From positions 62,001 to 126,000 of the forward strand of contig WRBC01000002.1 in NCBI GenBank assembly GCA_009779855.1: 64,000 nt of DNA, written 5' to 3'. The position numbers and the translations under genes were made by a program. The notes under the pieces were generated by a model. The model was given only the letters and a program-made list of their open reading frames with translations. It was not told the DNA's origin and did not search any database. Position 1 is the stretch's first letter, and each line of letters begins with the position of its first letter. The stretch is from Coriobacteriia bacterium (GTDB lineage: Bacteria > Actinomycetota > Coriobacteriia > WRKU01 > WQUG01). This document shows, in pieces, positions 27,973-37,471 of this stretch.

Positions 27973-28464
27973 GTGCCTTGTACGTATAAGGCTAAGGAAG
28001 AAGCACTTAAAGGTGTCGAATTGGAATTAGTGCCTGTTGAAGAGGTTTCTGATGAGATACCCTTGCTGGTGTATAACACGCTTTACTTGAATTGGGGCGT
28101 CCCTTACGATCCTGTCGAGAAGTGGTATGATGAGGCTCATGGCGGACACTTTCTGATTGCCCGCAAAGATGACGGCACTTTACTTGGCGTGTGTCGTTTA
28201 CTACCTGTAATGCCTGAAACGCCTACAGGAATTCAAATTCGCCAAGTTGTAGTGACGGCAGATAGTCAAGGTATGGGCATCGGTAGATTACTGATGCTTG
28301 AAGCTGAAAAAATTGGACGCGCAGAAGGTGCGAGTGAGCTCTTTTTATGGTCGCGGATGCCAGCTTATCGTTTCTACGAGAGCCTTGGTTATATCTATAC
28401 AAGCGAGCCGTGGACATCAAAACTTACGGGACTCCAACATCGCACTATGACAAAGTACTTGTAG
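27973..28464 (+). CDS. GNAT-family N-acetyltransferase
   Basis: A GCN5-related acetyltransferase of about 163 residues. The acetyl-CoA motif A is QVVVTADSQGMGIGRLLM (about residues 87-104, with the Q-x2-G-x-G loop), followed by AYRFYESLGY, the typical motif-B segment. The start is taken at GTG 27973, which has AAGGGGGG 7 nt upstream; an in-frame ATG at 27937 has no ribosome site. Substrate unknown. Confidence 0.85.
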   Translation: MPCTYKAKEEALKGVELELVPVEEVSDEIPLLVYNTLYLNWGVPYDPVEKWYDEAHGGHFLIARKDDGTLLGVCRLLPVMPETPTGIQIRQVVVTADSQGMGIGRLLMLEAEKIGRAEGASELFLWSRMPAYRFYESLGYIYTSEPWTSKLTGLQHRTMTKYL

Positions 28465-28537
28465 CCTTGCCTTGCAAGGACTGCATGGTATAGACTCTAT
28501 TGATGTTATGCAAACTCTTAACTCATAAGGGGGAACT

Positions 28538-29476
28538 ATGCCTGTGCTAAACCGCGCAGATGTAAAAGTGCCCGCTGGTGTTCCAGCTGAGGCTCGCGAA
28601 ACTTACATTGATAATTACCTGAAGGCGACTCAGGGAACAGGGCGTTTGATGCTCTTTGCTTGTGATCAAAAAATTGAGCATCTTAATGATGATTTTTACG
28701 GTGAGGGCATAGATCCAGCCGATGCAAATCCAGAGCACCTATTCCAGATTGGTGAAGAGGGTACTATTGGCGTTTGGGCAGGACAGCGCGGGCTTGTTGC
28801 TGCTTATGCAGAAGATTATCCTGACATCAATTACATGATTAAGGTGAACTCGAAGACTCACTTAATCAAAAAAGATCAAGATGATCCTTATTCGCCTCAA
28901 CTGCACTCTTTTGAGGCAATCCTAGAGCTTATTAACAACGGTGTAAACGTTGTGGGTATTGGCTATACCATCTACATCGGTTCAGAATATGAATCACAAA
29001 TGATGGCAGAGGCTGGCGAACTTATCGCCCAGGCCCATGCTGCAGGAATCCTCGTCTGCTTGTGGGTATACCCGCGCGGTAAAGCTGTTCCAAATGAGAA
29101 GGATGCACATCTACTAGCAGGTGCTGCAGGAACTGCCCTTTGCCTAGGAGCGGACTTCGTAAAGGTTAATCCTCCGACACCTGTCGAAGGTTCAACCCCA
29201 GCAGAATTGCTTCATCAAGCATCGATGGCAAGTGGTCGCTGTGGTCTAGTATGTGCAGGAGGATCAACCGTTGATGCGGTAGAATTCCTGACTCAACTAT
29301 GGGAGCAAATTCATATAGGTGGTGCACGCGGAAATGCAACAGGTCGCAATATCCACCAACGCAGCCTGGATGAGGCAGTGCGTCTGACAAAGGCCATCAG
29401 CTGCATTACCCTGCGCGATGGCAGCGTAGATGATGCTGTAGCTATCTTCAAGGGCGAGAAGGACTTTAGCCTGTAA
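28538..29476 (+). CDS. Class I (DhnA/FbaB-type) aldolase
   Basis: A 312-residue TIM-barrel enzyme of the archaeal-type class I aldolase (DhnA/FbaB/LsrF) group. Motifs: LMLFACDQKIEHL near residue 40, and GADFVKVNPPTP (about residue 206), whose Lys would form the Schiff base. Family members act as fructose-bisphosphate aldolase, ADH synthase or phospho-sugar lyase; which is not decidable from this sequence. GGGGGAACT ribosome site. The class II aldolase gene follows directly after the stop. Confidence 0.85.
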   Translation: MPVLNRADVKVPAGVPAEARETYIDNYLKATQGTGRLMLFACDQKIEHLNDDFYGEGIDPADANPEHLFQIGEEGTIGVWAGQRGLVAAYAEDYPDINYMIKVNSKTHLIKKDQDDPYSPQLHSFEAILELINNGVNVVGIGYTIYIGSEYESQMMAEAGELIAQAHAAGILVCLWVYPRGKAVPNEKDAHLLAGAAGTALCLGADFVKVNPPTPVEGSTPAELLHQASMASGRCGLVCAGGSTVDAVEFLTQLWEQIHIGGARGNATGRNIHQRSLDEAVRLTKAISCITLRDGSVDDAVAIFKGEKDFSL

Positions 29477-30064
29477 ATGACAGCAAGTTACTTCAACGAA
29501 ATTCAAGAGCTCGGGCGCGATCTATTCGTGTCCGGGCTTATTTCTTCTCATGGTGGAAATGTAAGTGTTCTTGATGCGTCAGGGAAGCACATTCACATCA
29601 CGAGAACAGGATCAGCTTTAGGTCGTCTACGTGATGGTGATGTGGTTGCTGTTGGATATGACCTTCCAAGGGATGAGGCAGCACTTACTGTTGATAAGCA
29701 GGCTTCAATAGAACTGGTGGTACATCGCGCTTTGTATCACGCTCTGCCAGATACAAGGGCAGTTGTACATGCGCACTCATTATTTACAACACTGCTCTCA
29801 CTTAAACAGGATTCAATTGAGCCACTTGATAGCGAAGCAAAACATTTCATCCCCAGAGTTCCTGTGCTTGATGTTGAGGAAACTATAGCCTCAGATGAAG
29901 TGGCAGAACAGCTGCCTCTGCTTATGCGTGACATGAATTGTCCAGTTGCTGTAATTAAGGGACATGGCCCCTTTGCTGTAGGGAAAGATTTGGATGAAGC
30001 CTGGAGATACATCTCAATCCTAGAGATGAGTAGCCGCATGATTCACGAGTATGGGCAAGCCTAA
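29477..30064 (+). CDS. Class II aldolase/adducin-family protein (FucA/MtnB/Ald2-like)
   Basis: A 195-residue zinc-dependent aldolase-fold protein. The phosphate and active-site segments SSHGGNVSVLD (about residues 19-29) and HITRTGSALGRL (about 35), the metal-binding H-x-H in VVHAHSLF (about residue 95), and a late His in KGHGPFAVG (about 160) match L-fuculose-phosphate aldolase relatives. It abuts the class I aldolase, so the two are co-translated. With mtnA elsewhere in the window it is a candidate 5-methylthioribulose-1-phosphate aldolase of the DHAP shunt, but that is inference. Confidence 0.85.
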   Translation: MTASYFNEIQELGRDLFVSGLISSHGGNVSVLDASGKHIHITRTGSALGRLRDGDVVAVGYDLPRDEAALTVDKQASIELVVHRALYHALPDTRAVVHAHSLFTTLLSLKQDSIEPLDSEAKHFIPRVPVLDVEETIASDEVAEQLPLLMRDMNCPVAVIKGHGPFAVGKDLDEAWRYISILEMSSRMIHEYGQA

Positions 30065-30081
30065 AGATAGCTTTGATTCTT

Positions 30082-31179
30082 ATGGCAGATGATGCACATA
30101 ACTATGATTTTTCAACCCTAGGCTATAGCAATAGAGTCCAATTGGATTATGAAGGACTTGTTAGTGAACTAAGTCTTGATGGTTCTGGCGATAGCCTACT
30201 AGGCCTTGAGCCCGCGCGTATTGTAAAGGTAGATCGCGGGTTTCCTTTAGTTGCTGCATGTAGTGGCAGTTACCGCACTGAGCTTTCTTCAGGTCTTGCA
30301 AAGGTAGCGCGCAAGGATGCGCTTTCGCGCCCAGCAGTGGGTGACTGGATCGTACTCTCACATCCTGAAAATCATGAATTCGGTATTGTCGAGGCTTTTC
30401 TGCCACGTTACTCTAGCCTGAAAAGGCGTGACCCCCTAGAAAGAAAGAGTGCGGGCTTTGCGCCAGCGCAGCAGGCAGTGGGTCAGGTTGTTGTCTCAAA
30501 TATTGACATAATCTTTGTAGTTCAGGCACTTAGCGCAAACTGTACAGGTGTCAATTTGGCACGGCTGGAGCGTGAGCTGGTTCTGGCTTTTGAGTCTGGT
30601 GCAAAACCTATTGTAGTACTGACAAAGGCAGATCTTTGTCCTGACCCAGAAGTTGCTGCACGTTTTGTTGAGCAGTCAACAGCAGACGCTCCTATTATTA
30701 TTGAAAGCGCGGTCACAGGTCTGGGGATTTCAGAGATTCGTCGCTTGATAGGGCCGGGAATAACAGCGTCACTTTTGGGTGCGTCTGGAGTAGGCAAGTC
30801 AACGCTCATTAACAGGTTATTAGGTCACGAGAGGCAACAGACAAAAGCAGTGCGAGAAAACGATGACCGCGGACGCCATGCAACAGTAGCCCGTGAACTT
30901 ATTGAGTTACCTCTAGAGGAAGGGTCAGAAGGCTCAACGGGCGGAGGAGTAATAATCGACACGCCAGGCATGAGGTCACTTGCTTTGTGGCAGGCAGACG
31001 AGGGCATTGCCCTAGCTTTCCCAGAAATTGTGGAGGCTGCCCATGACTGCAGGTTTGCAGACTGTGCGCATGACAATGAGCCAAAGTGTGCGGTAAAGGC
31101 TGCTATAAAAAGAAAAGAAATCGACGAAGATCGTTATCGTCGTTACCTCAATTTAGTAAAAGAACTAGCTGATGCCTAG
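30082..31179 (+). CDS. rsgA: Ribosome small-subunit-dependent GTPase A
   Basis: Circularly permuted GTPase that helps 30S maturation. An N-terminal OB-fold (about residues 45-110) is followed by G4 VVLTKADL (about 175), G5 ESAVTG, G1 GASGVGKSTLINRLLG (about 233-248) and G3 DTPGMRSLALW (about 292), then the zinc-binding region HDCRFADCAHDNEPKCAVK. The order G4-G5-G1-G3 is the RsgA hallmark. ATG 30082 is chosen over an in-frame TTG at 30073; neither has a strong ribosome site. Confidence 0.95.
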   Translation: MADDAHNYDFSTLGYSNRVQLDYEGLVSELSLDGSGDSLLGLEPARIVKVDRGFPLVAACSGSYRTELSSGLAKVARKDALSRPAVGDWIVLSHPENHEFGIVEAFLPRYSSLKRRDPLERKSAGFAPAQQAVGQVVVSNIDIIFVVQALSANCTGVNLARLERELVLAFESGAKPIVVLTKADLCPDPEVAARFVEQSTADAPIIIESAVTGLGISEIRRLIGPGITASLLGASGVGKSTLINRLLGHERQQTKAVRENDDRGRHATVARELIELPLEEGSEGSTGGGVIIDTPGMRSLALWQADEGIALAFPEIVEAAHDCRFADCAHDNEPKCAVKAAIKRKEIDEDRYRRYLNLVKELADA

Positions 31180-31228
31180 GTCAGCACTGTTCATGTAGAG
31201 ACTTTTAGTAAGGAATGTTTTTCGTAGT

Positions 31229-32098
31229 ATGCAGAGCAATAATGCATGGACTATCGAGCGTGCCTTTAATTGGACACGTGATTATCTAGACAGTAAGAAC
31301 GATGTACAGGCAAGACTGAGCACAGAGTGGCTTTTAGCTGATGCCTGTGGCTTGTCTCGTATAGAGGTTTACACTCAATTTGATAAGCCTTTGAGTCCTG
31401 ATGAGCGAGACACATTACGTGATTCAGTGCGGCGACGCGCAGCAGGAGAGCCTTTGCAGTATATCGTGGGCGAAGCTGGCTTTAGGCATCTCATGATAAA
31501 GGTTCAGCCAGGTGTTCTTATCCCAAGACCAGAGACTGAAGTGCTTGTGGATTTAGCTCTTGAGGCGTTGCCGGTTCCAAAAGAGGGAAAGGTGCTGAAC
31601 GTCTTAGATTTGTGTACAGGAAGTGGCTGCATAGGCCTGGCCTTAGCTTTCGAGCGCCCAGATGTGCATGTGACAGCAACAGATATCTGTCCTAAGGCGG
31701 TGGCCTTAGCAAATGAAAATGCCCAGATTAATAATCTCACAGATCGCTTTGCCGCAAGCCAAGCCGATCTTTTTGGAGCAGAGAGCAAGATTTTTGACCT
31801 TATAGTTTCAAACCCGCCTTATATCCCATCTGAGGGCATGGATACGCTTCCAAAAGAGGTTGCTGACTTTGAACCGATGCTTGCTTTGCATGGGGGAAGG
31901 GATGGTCTTGACTACGCAAAACAAATACTGAGCGAGGCCCCGCGGTACCTTCAAGGATCTTCTCAAGTAATTTTAGAACTTGATGTTCGAAATGCACACC
32001 TTGCAGTTGATTTTGCGGTACAGTTGAATACATATACTTCGGTAAATATCGTAAGCGACCTAACAGGACGTGAGCGATTTGTTCTTGCGAAAAAGTGA
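31229..32098 (+). CDS. prmC: Peptide chain release factor N5-glutamine methyltransferase
   Basis: Methylates the GGQ glutamine of release factors with SAM. The 289-residue protein has an N-terminal helical domain (about 1-85, ending EPLQYIVGEAGF), SAM motif I VLDLCTGSGCIGLALA (about residue 126) and the catalytic SNPPYIPSEG (about 193). prfA is not adjacent in this window. The next gene is a TsaC-like protein, a frequent neighbour. Confidence 0.96.
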   Translation: MQSNNAWTIERAFNWTRDYLDSKNDVQARLSTEWLLADACGLSRIEVYTQFDKPLSPDERDTLRDSVRRRAAGEPLQYIVGEAGFRHLMIKVQPGVLIPRPETEVLVDLALEALPVPKEGKVLNVLDLCTGSGCIGLALAFERPDVHVTATDICPKAVALANENAQINNLTDRFAASQADLFGAESKIFDLIVSNPPYIPSEGMDTLPKEVADFEPMLALHGGRDGLDYAKQILSEAPRYLQGSSQVILELDVRNAHLAVDFAVQLNTYTSVNIVSDLTGRERFVLAKK

Positions 32099-32144
32099 CC
32101 TTGCTTTATTTGAGTAGGGGCACACAAGGGAAAAGGGGAGACTT

Positions 32145-32792
32145 ATGAGCAAAGTGTTTCGAGTTGACCAGGACAATCCATCAGCAGAGGTAGTAAATCT
32201 CGCCGCTTCGGAACTGCGCCGTGGCGGCGTTGTACTGTTTCCAACAGATACTGTATATGGTTTGGGTGCAAGCGCAAGTATTCCTAACTGCTTTGGCGCG
32301 CAAGAGCTTTTTGACATTAAGCAGCGACCTCCTGGTGTCCCTGTTCCGCTTCTAGTAGGCAAGCCAAACGATTTGTATGTTTATGGCAAAGATTTTCCAG
32401 AATACGCAATTACGCTGGCAGAGAGATTTTGGCCAGGCTCATTAACGATTGTCGTTAAGGCTTCTGACCGTGTTCTTCCTGAGTTCAGAAACGCAGAAGA
32501 CGATACCGTTGGCTTACGTTGTCCTGATTCAGAATTGTTGCGTGAGATGGCAATATCTGCAGGCGGACCCATCTTCGCGACAAGTGCCAATACGCACGGA
32601 CATCCAGCCCCAGAAAGTTTTGAGGATGTTGAAGATCGTATTAAGGCTCATGTAGAGGTTGCTCTAGATGGAGGAAAGACGAAGGTTGGCGCAAGCTCGA
32701 CTGTAGTGGTGTGTACTGGCGACAAGCCTGTTGTGGTGCGTGAATCTACGGTGTCTGAAGCAGAGATTTTAGCCGTTATTGAGGAAGCATAG
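32145..32792 (+). CDS. L-threonylcarbamoyladenylate synthase (TsaC/YrdC/Sua5 family)
   Basis: Makes threonylcarbamoyl-AMP for t6A of tRNA. The 215-residue single YrdC domain shows RRGGVVLFPTDTVYGLGA (about residues 24-41), DIKQRPPGVPVPLLV (about 57-71, the usual K-x-R-P loop) and IFATSANTHGHPAPES (about 144). It lacks the C-terminal Sua5 domain. Placed between prmC and rpiB, as in many Gram-positives. Confidence 0.92.
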   Translation: MSKVFRVDQDNPSAEVVNLAASELRRGGVVLFPTDTVYGLGASASIPNCFGAQELFDIKQRPPGVPVPLLVGKPNDLYVYGKDFPEYAITLAERFWPGSLTIVVKASDRVLPEFRNAEDDTVGLRCPDSELLREMAISAGGPIFATSANTHGHPAPESFEDVEDRIKAHVEVALDGGKTKVGASSTVVVCTGDKPVVVRESTVSEAEILAVIEEA

Positions 32793-32796
32793 TTAT

Positions 32797-33237
32797 ATGT
32801 CTGCAAAGCGCATAGTCATAGGTTCTGACCATGGAGGTTTTGACCAGAAAGAATCGCTGAAGTCATGGCTTGTCTCTCAGGGACATTCAGTCAAGGATAT
32901 GGGTCCAGAAAATACAGCCTCTGTGGATTATCCTGACTATGCTCACACTGCAGCAAAGTTGGTAAAGCAAGAAGAGGCAGACTTTGGGATTCTGGTTTGT
33001 GGGACAGGGCTTGGTATGGCCATTGCTGCTAATAAAGTGGCAGGTATTCGTGCAGTTCCTGTGACCTCGGTAGAGTTCGCCCAGTTGTCTCGCGAACACA
33101 ATGATGCCAATGTCATTTGCCTGTCGGGTCGCTTTGTTGACGACGCGACCAATAAAAATATTGTGAGCACCTTTATTGGCAGTGATTTCGAGGGTGAACG
33201 GCACGCACGTCGCATTGCGAAATTAGAACAAATCTAG
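32797..33237 (+). CDS. rpiB: Ribose-5-phosphate isomerase B
   Basis: Interconverts ribulose 5-phosphate and ribose 5-phosphate. A protein of about 146 residues with IVIGSDHGGFDQKE at the N-terminus, VDYPDYAHTAA, and the GILVCGTGLGMAIAANKVAGIRA active-site region with catalytic Cys (about residue 66). ATG 32797 is preferred over an in-frame ATG at 32779 because GAGGAA lies 10 nt upstream of 32797 and the family starts at this point. Confidence 0.95.
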   Translation: MSAKRIVIGSDHGGFDQKESLKSWLVSQGHSVKDMGPENTASVDYPDYAHTAAKLVKQEEADFGILVCGTGLGMAIAANKVAGIRAVPVTSVEFAQLSREHNDANVICLSGRFVDDATNKNIVSTFIGSDFEGERHARRIAKLEQI

Positions 33238-33286
33238 GCATGATACAGTAATATTTTTGATTTTATTAGAGAAGGGTAGTTGATTA

Positions 33287-34543
33287 ATGTCAAACATCGA
33301 ACATCTTCGTGCGCAAGATCCTGTTTTGGCAGAAGCCTTAGCAGGAGAACTGGATCGCCAAAGAGGGACAATTGAGCTGATTGCTTCAGAGAATTTTGTT
33401 TCCCGTGCAGTTCTTGAAGCTGCATCCACGGTACTTACGAATAAGTATGCAGAGGGACTTCCAGGTAAGCGCTACTATGGTGGTTGCGAGGATGTAGATA
33501 TCGTTGAAGAACTTGCACGTCAGCGCGCCTGTGACCTTTATGGCGCAGAACACGCCAATGTGCAGCCGCATTCTGGAGCTTCGGCGAATTTGGCAGTATT
33601 TTATGCAGTACTTAAGCCAGGCGACAAGGTGCTTGGCATGAGTCTTGATGCTGGAGGTCACTTGACCCATGGATCTCCTGTCAATTTTTCTGGTAAGTGG
33701 TTTGACATGGTTCACTACGGCCTTGATCCAGAGACAGAATTGATTGACTATGATCAGGCAGAGCGTCTGGCACATGAACATAAACCGAAGATGATAATTG
33801 CAGGGGCGTCTGCCTATCCGCGTCAGATTGATTTTGAGCGCTTTGCAGCTATTGCAAAAGCAGTGGATGCAGTGCTCATGGTTGACATGGCACATATTGC
33901 AGGTCTTGTAGCTACAGGAGCACATCCGTCACCTGTGCCTTTTGCCGACTTTGTGACATCGACTTCTCATAAGACTTTGCGTGGCCCTCGTAGCGGATTT
34001 ATTCTTTGCAAAGAACAGTGGCAGAAAAAGTTAGATTCAGCCGTATTTCCAGGACTTCAGGGTGGTCCACTTGAGCATATTATTGCAGCAAAGGCCGTAG
34101 CTTTTCATGAGGCGGCTCAGCCTGAATTTACTGACTATATCAATCAGGTTGTCTATAATGCTCACGCCATGGGAGAAGCCATGAGCGACGGAGGTTTAAG
34201 CTTAATCAGTGGGGGTACAGATACGCATCTACTGCTTGTTGACCTGCGCCCAGCGGGCATTACGGGTAAACTGGCAGAGGCAATCTTAGAAGAGATTGGC
34301 CTTACTTGTAATAAGAACGCTATACCCAATGATCCTGAGAGCCCTTTTGTTACTAGCGGTATTAGAATAGGGTCTCCTGCGCTTACTTCACGTGGGTATA
34401 AGACTGAAGAGGCACGTCTGATTGGTGCACTTATTGCACGCACCCTCTTCGAGCGCGAAAATCCTGAAGCTTTAGGCGAGATTCGAGCGCAGGTTGAAGA
34501 CCTTCTTATGCGCTATCCGCTTTATCCAGGCCTGGTGTACTAG
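33287..34543 (+). CDS. glyA: Serine hydroxymethyltransferase
   Basis: PLP enzyme converting serine and tetrahydrofolate to glycine and methylene-tetrahydrofolate. 418 residues, the normal length. Motifs: [30 protein letters not shown], the PLP-lysine segment [16 protein letters not shown] (Lys near residue 228), and GLQGGPLEH. The following dCMP-deaminase-like gene starts within 2 bp of its stop. Confidence 0.98.
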   Translation: MSNIEHLRAQDPVLAEALAGELDRQRGTIELIASENFVSRAVLEAASTVLTNKYAEGLPGKRYYGGCEDVDIVEELARQRACDLYGAEHANVQPHSGASANLAVFYAVLKPGDKVLGMSLDAGGHLTHGSPVNFSGKWFDMVHYGLDPETELIDYDQAERLAHEHKPKMIIAGASAYPRQIDFERFAAIAKAVDAVLMVDMAHIAGLVATGAHPSPVPFADFVTSTSHKTLRGPRSGFILCKEQWQKKLDSAVFPGLQGGPLEHIIAAKAVAFHEAAQPEFTDYINQVVYNAHAMGEAMSDGGLSLISGGTDTHLLLVDLRPAGITGKLAEAILEEIGLTCNKNAIPNDPESPFVTSGIRIGSPALTSRGYKTEEARLIGALIARTLFERENPEALGEIRAQVEDLLMRYPLYPGLVY

Positions 34544-34544
34544 G

Positions 34545-35087
34545 ATGATTGATGACCGTAGAGGCTCTTCGTGCACAGCAAGGGTGACCAAGCAGGCAGC
34601 TTGTAGTAAAGAAAGACCTAGCTGGGATGACTACTTTATGAGCATTGCTCAACAGGTAGGTACTCGTTCAACATGCACTAGACGTCATATTGGTGCTTTA
34701 GTCGTGCGCGATAAGCGCATTCTTGCGACGGGTTACAATAACGTTCCCAGTGGGGTTGAGCATTGTACAACTCGTGGTTGCTTGCGTGATGAGTTAGGTA
34801 TTCCCAGCGGTGAACGTCATGAACTTTGCCGCGGTATCCATGCAGAACAAAACGCTGTAGTGCAAGCTGCAAAGTATGGCATTGCTATAGATGGGGCATC
34901 GATGTATACGACTACTCAGCCCTGTAGTCTCTGCGGTAAAATCATGATCAACGCAGGTATCAAGGAAATTGTTTTTGTGGGAGAGTACCCTGATGACCTT
35001 TCGCGCAGTATGCTTGAAGAAGCAGGGGTTGAGTTGCGCCAGGTCGATCTACCCTCTGCAAGCTTATCTGCAGCGTGTACTTGTTAG
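34545..35087 (+). CDS. dCMP/cytidine deaminase-family protein (ComEB-like)
   Basis: A zinc-dependent deaminase of the dCMP-deaminase (ComEB) type, about 180 residues. The core begins [21 protein letters not shown]; zinc ligands are in [10 protein letters not shown] (His, catalytic Glu) and [12 protein letters not shown] (two Cys). An extra Cys/His set ([11 protein letters not shown]) is usual for dCMP deaminases with a second zinc. ATG 34545 directly follows the glyA stop; an in-frame ATG 51 bp earlier lies inside glyA. Translation is probably coupled to glyA. Confidence 0.9.
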   Translation: MIDDRRGSSCTARVTKQAACSKERPSWDDYFMSIAQQVGTRSTCTRRHIGALVVRDKRILATGYNNVPSGVEHCTTRGCLRDELGIPSGERHELCRGIHAEQNAVVQAAKYGIAIDGASMYTTTQPCSLCGKIMINAGIKEIVFVGEYPDDLSRSMLEEAGVELRQVDLPSASLSAACTC

Positions 35088-35107
35088 CGAGAGATTAAGG
35101 CAGCACT

Positions 35108-36265
35108 ATCAACCTAGAGCTCTATCTACATTATGCAATCATTATTGCAATAGCGGCTGTTGCAGCTGCGGCAGTTATGCCAATTATCAGAAAGATTGCC
35201 TGCCGCTATGACATCGTCGCTCACCCAGGGGGACGCAGAATTCATAAAATACCCACTCCAGAAATTGGGGGGATGGGCATTCTTTTTGGTATTGTCGTTG
35301 CAGGGCTTGCTCAATTCGCTTTCGAACATTTTCTTGGTTGGAGCGGATTTCTTTCTGATGCACGGTTGTCAGCACTTAACATTAGTGCTATCGCTGGGGG
35401 GACTTTCGTAATTTACCTTACGGGATTGGTTGACGACATTGTGGATCTCTCCCCAGGAGTTAAGCTGGCGGGACAGACTGCAGCAGCTACGATTGTGGCA
35501 CTATGGGGGATTAGTATTGATTTCTTGCCTAATCCTTTCGGTGGCCCCAATTTGGGACTTGACCCTGTTCTAAGTACCATCCTCACTGTCTTCTATTTGG
35601 TTGCCTTTGCGAACATTACAAATTTGATTGATGGCATGGACGGTCTTGCTGCGGGCATCACTGCAATCGCTGCAACCAGCCTAATGTTTTTGGCTACTGA
35701 TGTTAATCAGTTATCAGCAGCGCTTATTGCCGCCATGTTGGTTGGTGCCTGCTTAGGATTTTTGCCTTACAACTTTAACCCAGCATCGATTTTCATGGGA
35801 GACCAAGGTGCACTGCTCTTAGGCTTCTTGCTGGGAATTGTGTCTATGATGGGGGTAATGAAAACGACAGCAGCCATAGCCCTTGCAGTACCTCTGCTTA
35901 TTGTTGCTGTTCCTATACTTGATACCTTGTCTGCGATTATCAGGCGGATTCGGGGTAAGCGGTCGATTCAATCTGCCGATAAGGGCCACCTGCATCATCG
36001 CCTGATGCGGACAGGTTTAAGTGTGCGCCAGACTGTGTTAGTTGTATATTTATGGTCAGCCTTGCTTGCTGTAGGGGCCTATGCCGTGCGTGCAACACCA
36101 ACTACTGTACGCGGACTTGCTCTAGTTGCATTGCTTATTGTTACGGCACTGATTGCATGGATGCTAGGTTTATTTAAGGTTGCAGACCACGGGCAGGACA
36201 ATAAGGTAAAATCGAAGAAGTCTAAGAATGCAGCAAAGATTTCACCACAGGATTCAGAGGAGTAA
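35108..36265 (+). CDS. WecA/TagO-like undecaprenyl-phosphate glycosyl-1-phosphate transferase (start uncertain)
   Basis: A polytopic membrane enzyme (MraY/WecA family) that moves HexNAc-1-phosphate from UDP-sugar to undecaprenyl phosphate for wall-polymer synthesis. Visible: RRIHKIPTPEIGGMGILFG near the start, LTGLVDDIVDLSPGVKLAGQ, the catalytic NLIDGMDGLAAG (about residue 150 from the first ATG), FMGDQGALLLGF and KRSIQSADKGHLHHRLM. The first in-frame ATG, 35177, would cut off the first membrane helix. Open frame extends upstream to a TAA at 35096-35098; the reading NLELYLHYAIIIAIAAVAAAAV precedes that ATG. TAAGG lies 7 nt before ATC 35108, so initiation at a non-standard codon is possible. 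galE follows. Confidence 0.85.
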   Translation: MNLELYLHYAIIIAIAAVAAAAVMPIIRKIACRYDIVAHPGGRRIHKIPTPEIGGMGILFGIVVAGLAQFAFEHFLGWSGFLSDARLSALNISAIAGGTFVIYLTGLVDDIVDLSPGVKLAGQTAAATIVALWGISIDFLPNPFGGPNLGLDPVLSTILTVFYLVAFANITNLIDGMDGLAAGITAIAATSLMFLATDVNQLSAALIAAMLVGACLGFLPYNFNPASIFMGDQGALLLGFLLGIVSMMGVMKTTAAIALAVPLLIVAVPILDTLSAIIRRIRGKRSIQSADKGHLHHRLMRTGLSVRQTVLVVYLWSALLAVGAYAVRATPTTVRGLALVALLIVTALIAWMLGLFKVADHGQDNKVKSKKSKNAAKISPQDSEE

Positions 36266-36271
36266 ATCATA

Positions 36272-37330
36272 ATGGATATGGGCTCACAAAATCCCCTGAA
36301 GGTACTTGTTGTTGGCGGTGCAGGTTATATTGGCAGTCATGTAGTCTACGATTTGATTCGTGCGGGTCATGATGTTGCGGTTGCGGATAATCTAAGTACA
36401 GGTATGCGCGCGGCTGTTCATCCGAATGCACGCTTTTATCAGGCAGACATTACAAGGCTCGAAGAGATTACCAACGTCTTTTCTCAGGAGGCAAAGCAGG
36501 GCAAAAAAGATGGATTTGAAGCGCCTAGTTCGCCTATAGATGTTGTTATGCACTTTGCTGCGAAGCTTGACGTTGCGGAAAGCGTAGATCAGCCACTGCA
36601 GTACTATCACAATAATGTTGAAGGTGTTCGTGTTCTGCTTGATGCTATGCTTTTGGCACAGGTCAAGAATATAGTGTTTTCTTCCACAGCGGCAGTATAT
36701 GGTGACCCCAGTGTGCAAGAGCCTATTAAAGAAGATACAGAGCTCACACCCATCAATCCCTATGGTGCGTCAAAGCTAGCAGCAGAGCAATTGATTCAGT
36801 GGACTGCTTCTGCGAACGATATTAATTATGCAATACTGCGCTACTTCAATGCTTCAGGTGCAGATGACAGTCTTAAAATTGGCTTGGAGAAGCCCAAGTA
36901 TACTCATCTGATACCCTTAGCGGTGCGCGCAGCCTTAGGACTAGAGGATAGCCTTAAGATTTTTGGTGACGACTGGCCAACGCACGACGGGAGCTGTGTT
37001 CGTGACTACATTCACGTGAGCGATCTTTCGTATGCTCACTTATTGGCCGCGGACTATCTAGTGCAAAAGCAAGATTCCTTGCTAGTTAATTTAGGAACAG
37101 AGCATGGCTCATCAGTAAAGGAAATCATAGCGGCAGTCGAGAGACTGCGTCTCTGCCCCTATCAAGTGGTAGGCAGACGTCAGGGTGATCCAGCTATACT
37201 GATTGCAGACGCACAGAAAGCAAGACATCTTTTGGGGTGGAAAGCAGAGCGCACGGTAAACGATATCGTAGAGAGTGACATGAGGTATCGCTTAGCTGCA
37301 GATGAACGCTCAGTTCTAGCATGGGAATAA
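36272..37330 (+). CDS. galE: UDP-glucose 4-epimerase
   Basis: Extended short-chain dehydrogenase interconverting UDP-glucose and UDP-galactose (or the GlcNAc pair). The 352-residue protein has the Rossmann NAD motif VVGGAGYIGSHVVYDLI (about residues 12-28), the catalytic SSTAAVYGDP (Ser) and NPYGASKLAAEQ (Tyr-x3-Lys, about residue 165), and LRYFNASGAD. It follows the WecA-like gene by 6 bp, suggesting shared use in surface polysaccharide synthesis. Confidence 0.95.
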   Translation: MDMGSQNPLKVLVVGGAGYIGSHVVYDLIRAGHDVAVADNLSTGMRAAVHPNARFYQADITRLEEITNVFSQEAKQGKKDGFEAPSSPIDVVMHFAAKLDVAESVDQPLQYYHNNVEGVRVLLDAMLLAQVKNIVFSSTAAVYGDPSVQEPIKEDTELTPINPYGASKLAAEQLIQWTASANDINYAILRYFNASGADDSLKIGLEKPKYTHLIPLAVRAALGLEDSLKIFGDDWPTHDGSCVRDYIHVSDLSYAHLLAADYLVQKQDSLLVNLGTEHGSSVKEIIAAVERLRLCPYQVVGRRQGDPAILIADAQKARHLLGWKAERTVNDIVESDMRYRLAADERSVLAWE

Positions 37331-37341
37331 CCAGTTTTTTC

Positions 37342-37371
37342 TTGCGCAGGGGTAAGACTTAAGGGTATTAT
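37342..37371 (+). promoter_or_regulatory. Possible promoter ahead of the ATP synthase operon
   Basis: TTGCGC (37342-37347) and TATTAT (37366-37371) are spaced 18 bp, about 100 bp before the first operon gene. The -35 matches only in its first three bases, so this is a weak prediction. Confidence 0.3.
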
Positions 37372-37471
37372 ATGTTTGTCCAAAAGCAGCGTAAACCATT
37401 TGTTACTTATTGCTGCCTATAGAGACAACCATGAAGATTGAATCGTGCGTTTTGGGGAAGCTTAGGAGAAA

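Noticed and set aside
33386-33925. Minus-strand open frame of 179 codons
   Set aside because: Entirely inside glyA, Cys/His-rich by chance of the reverse frame, with no ribosome site.
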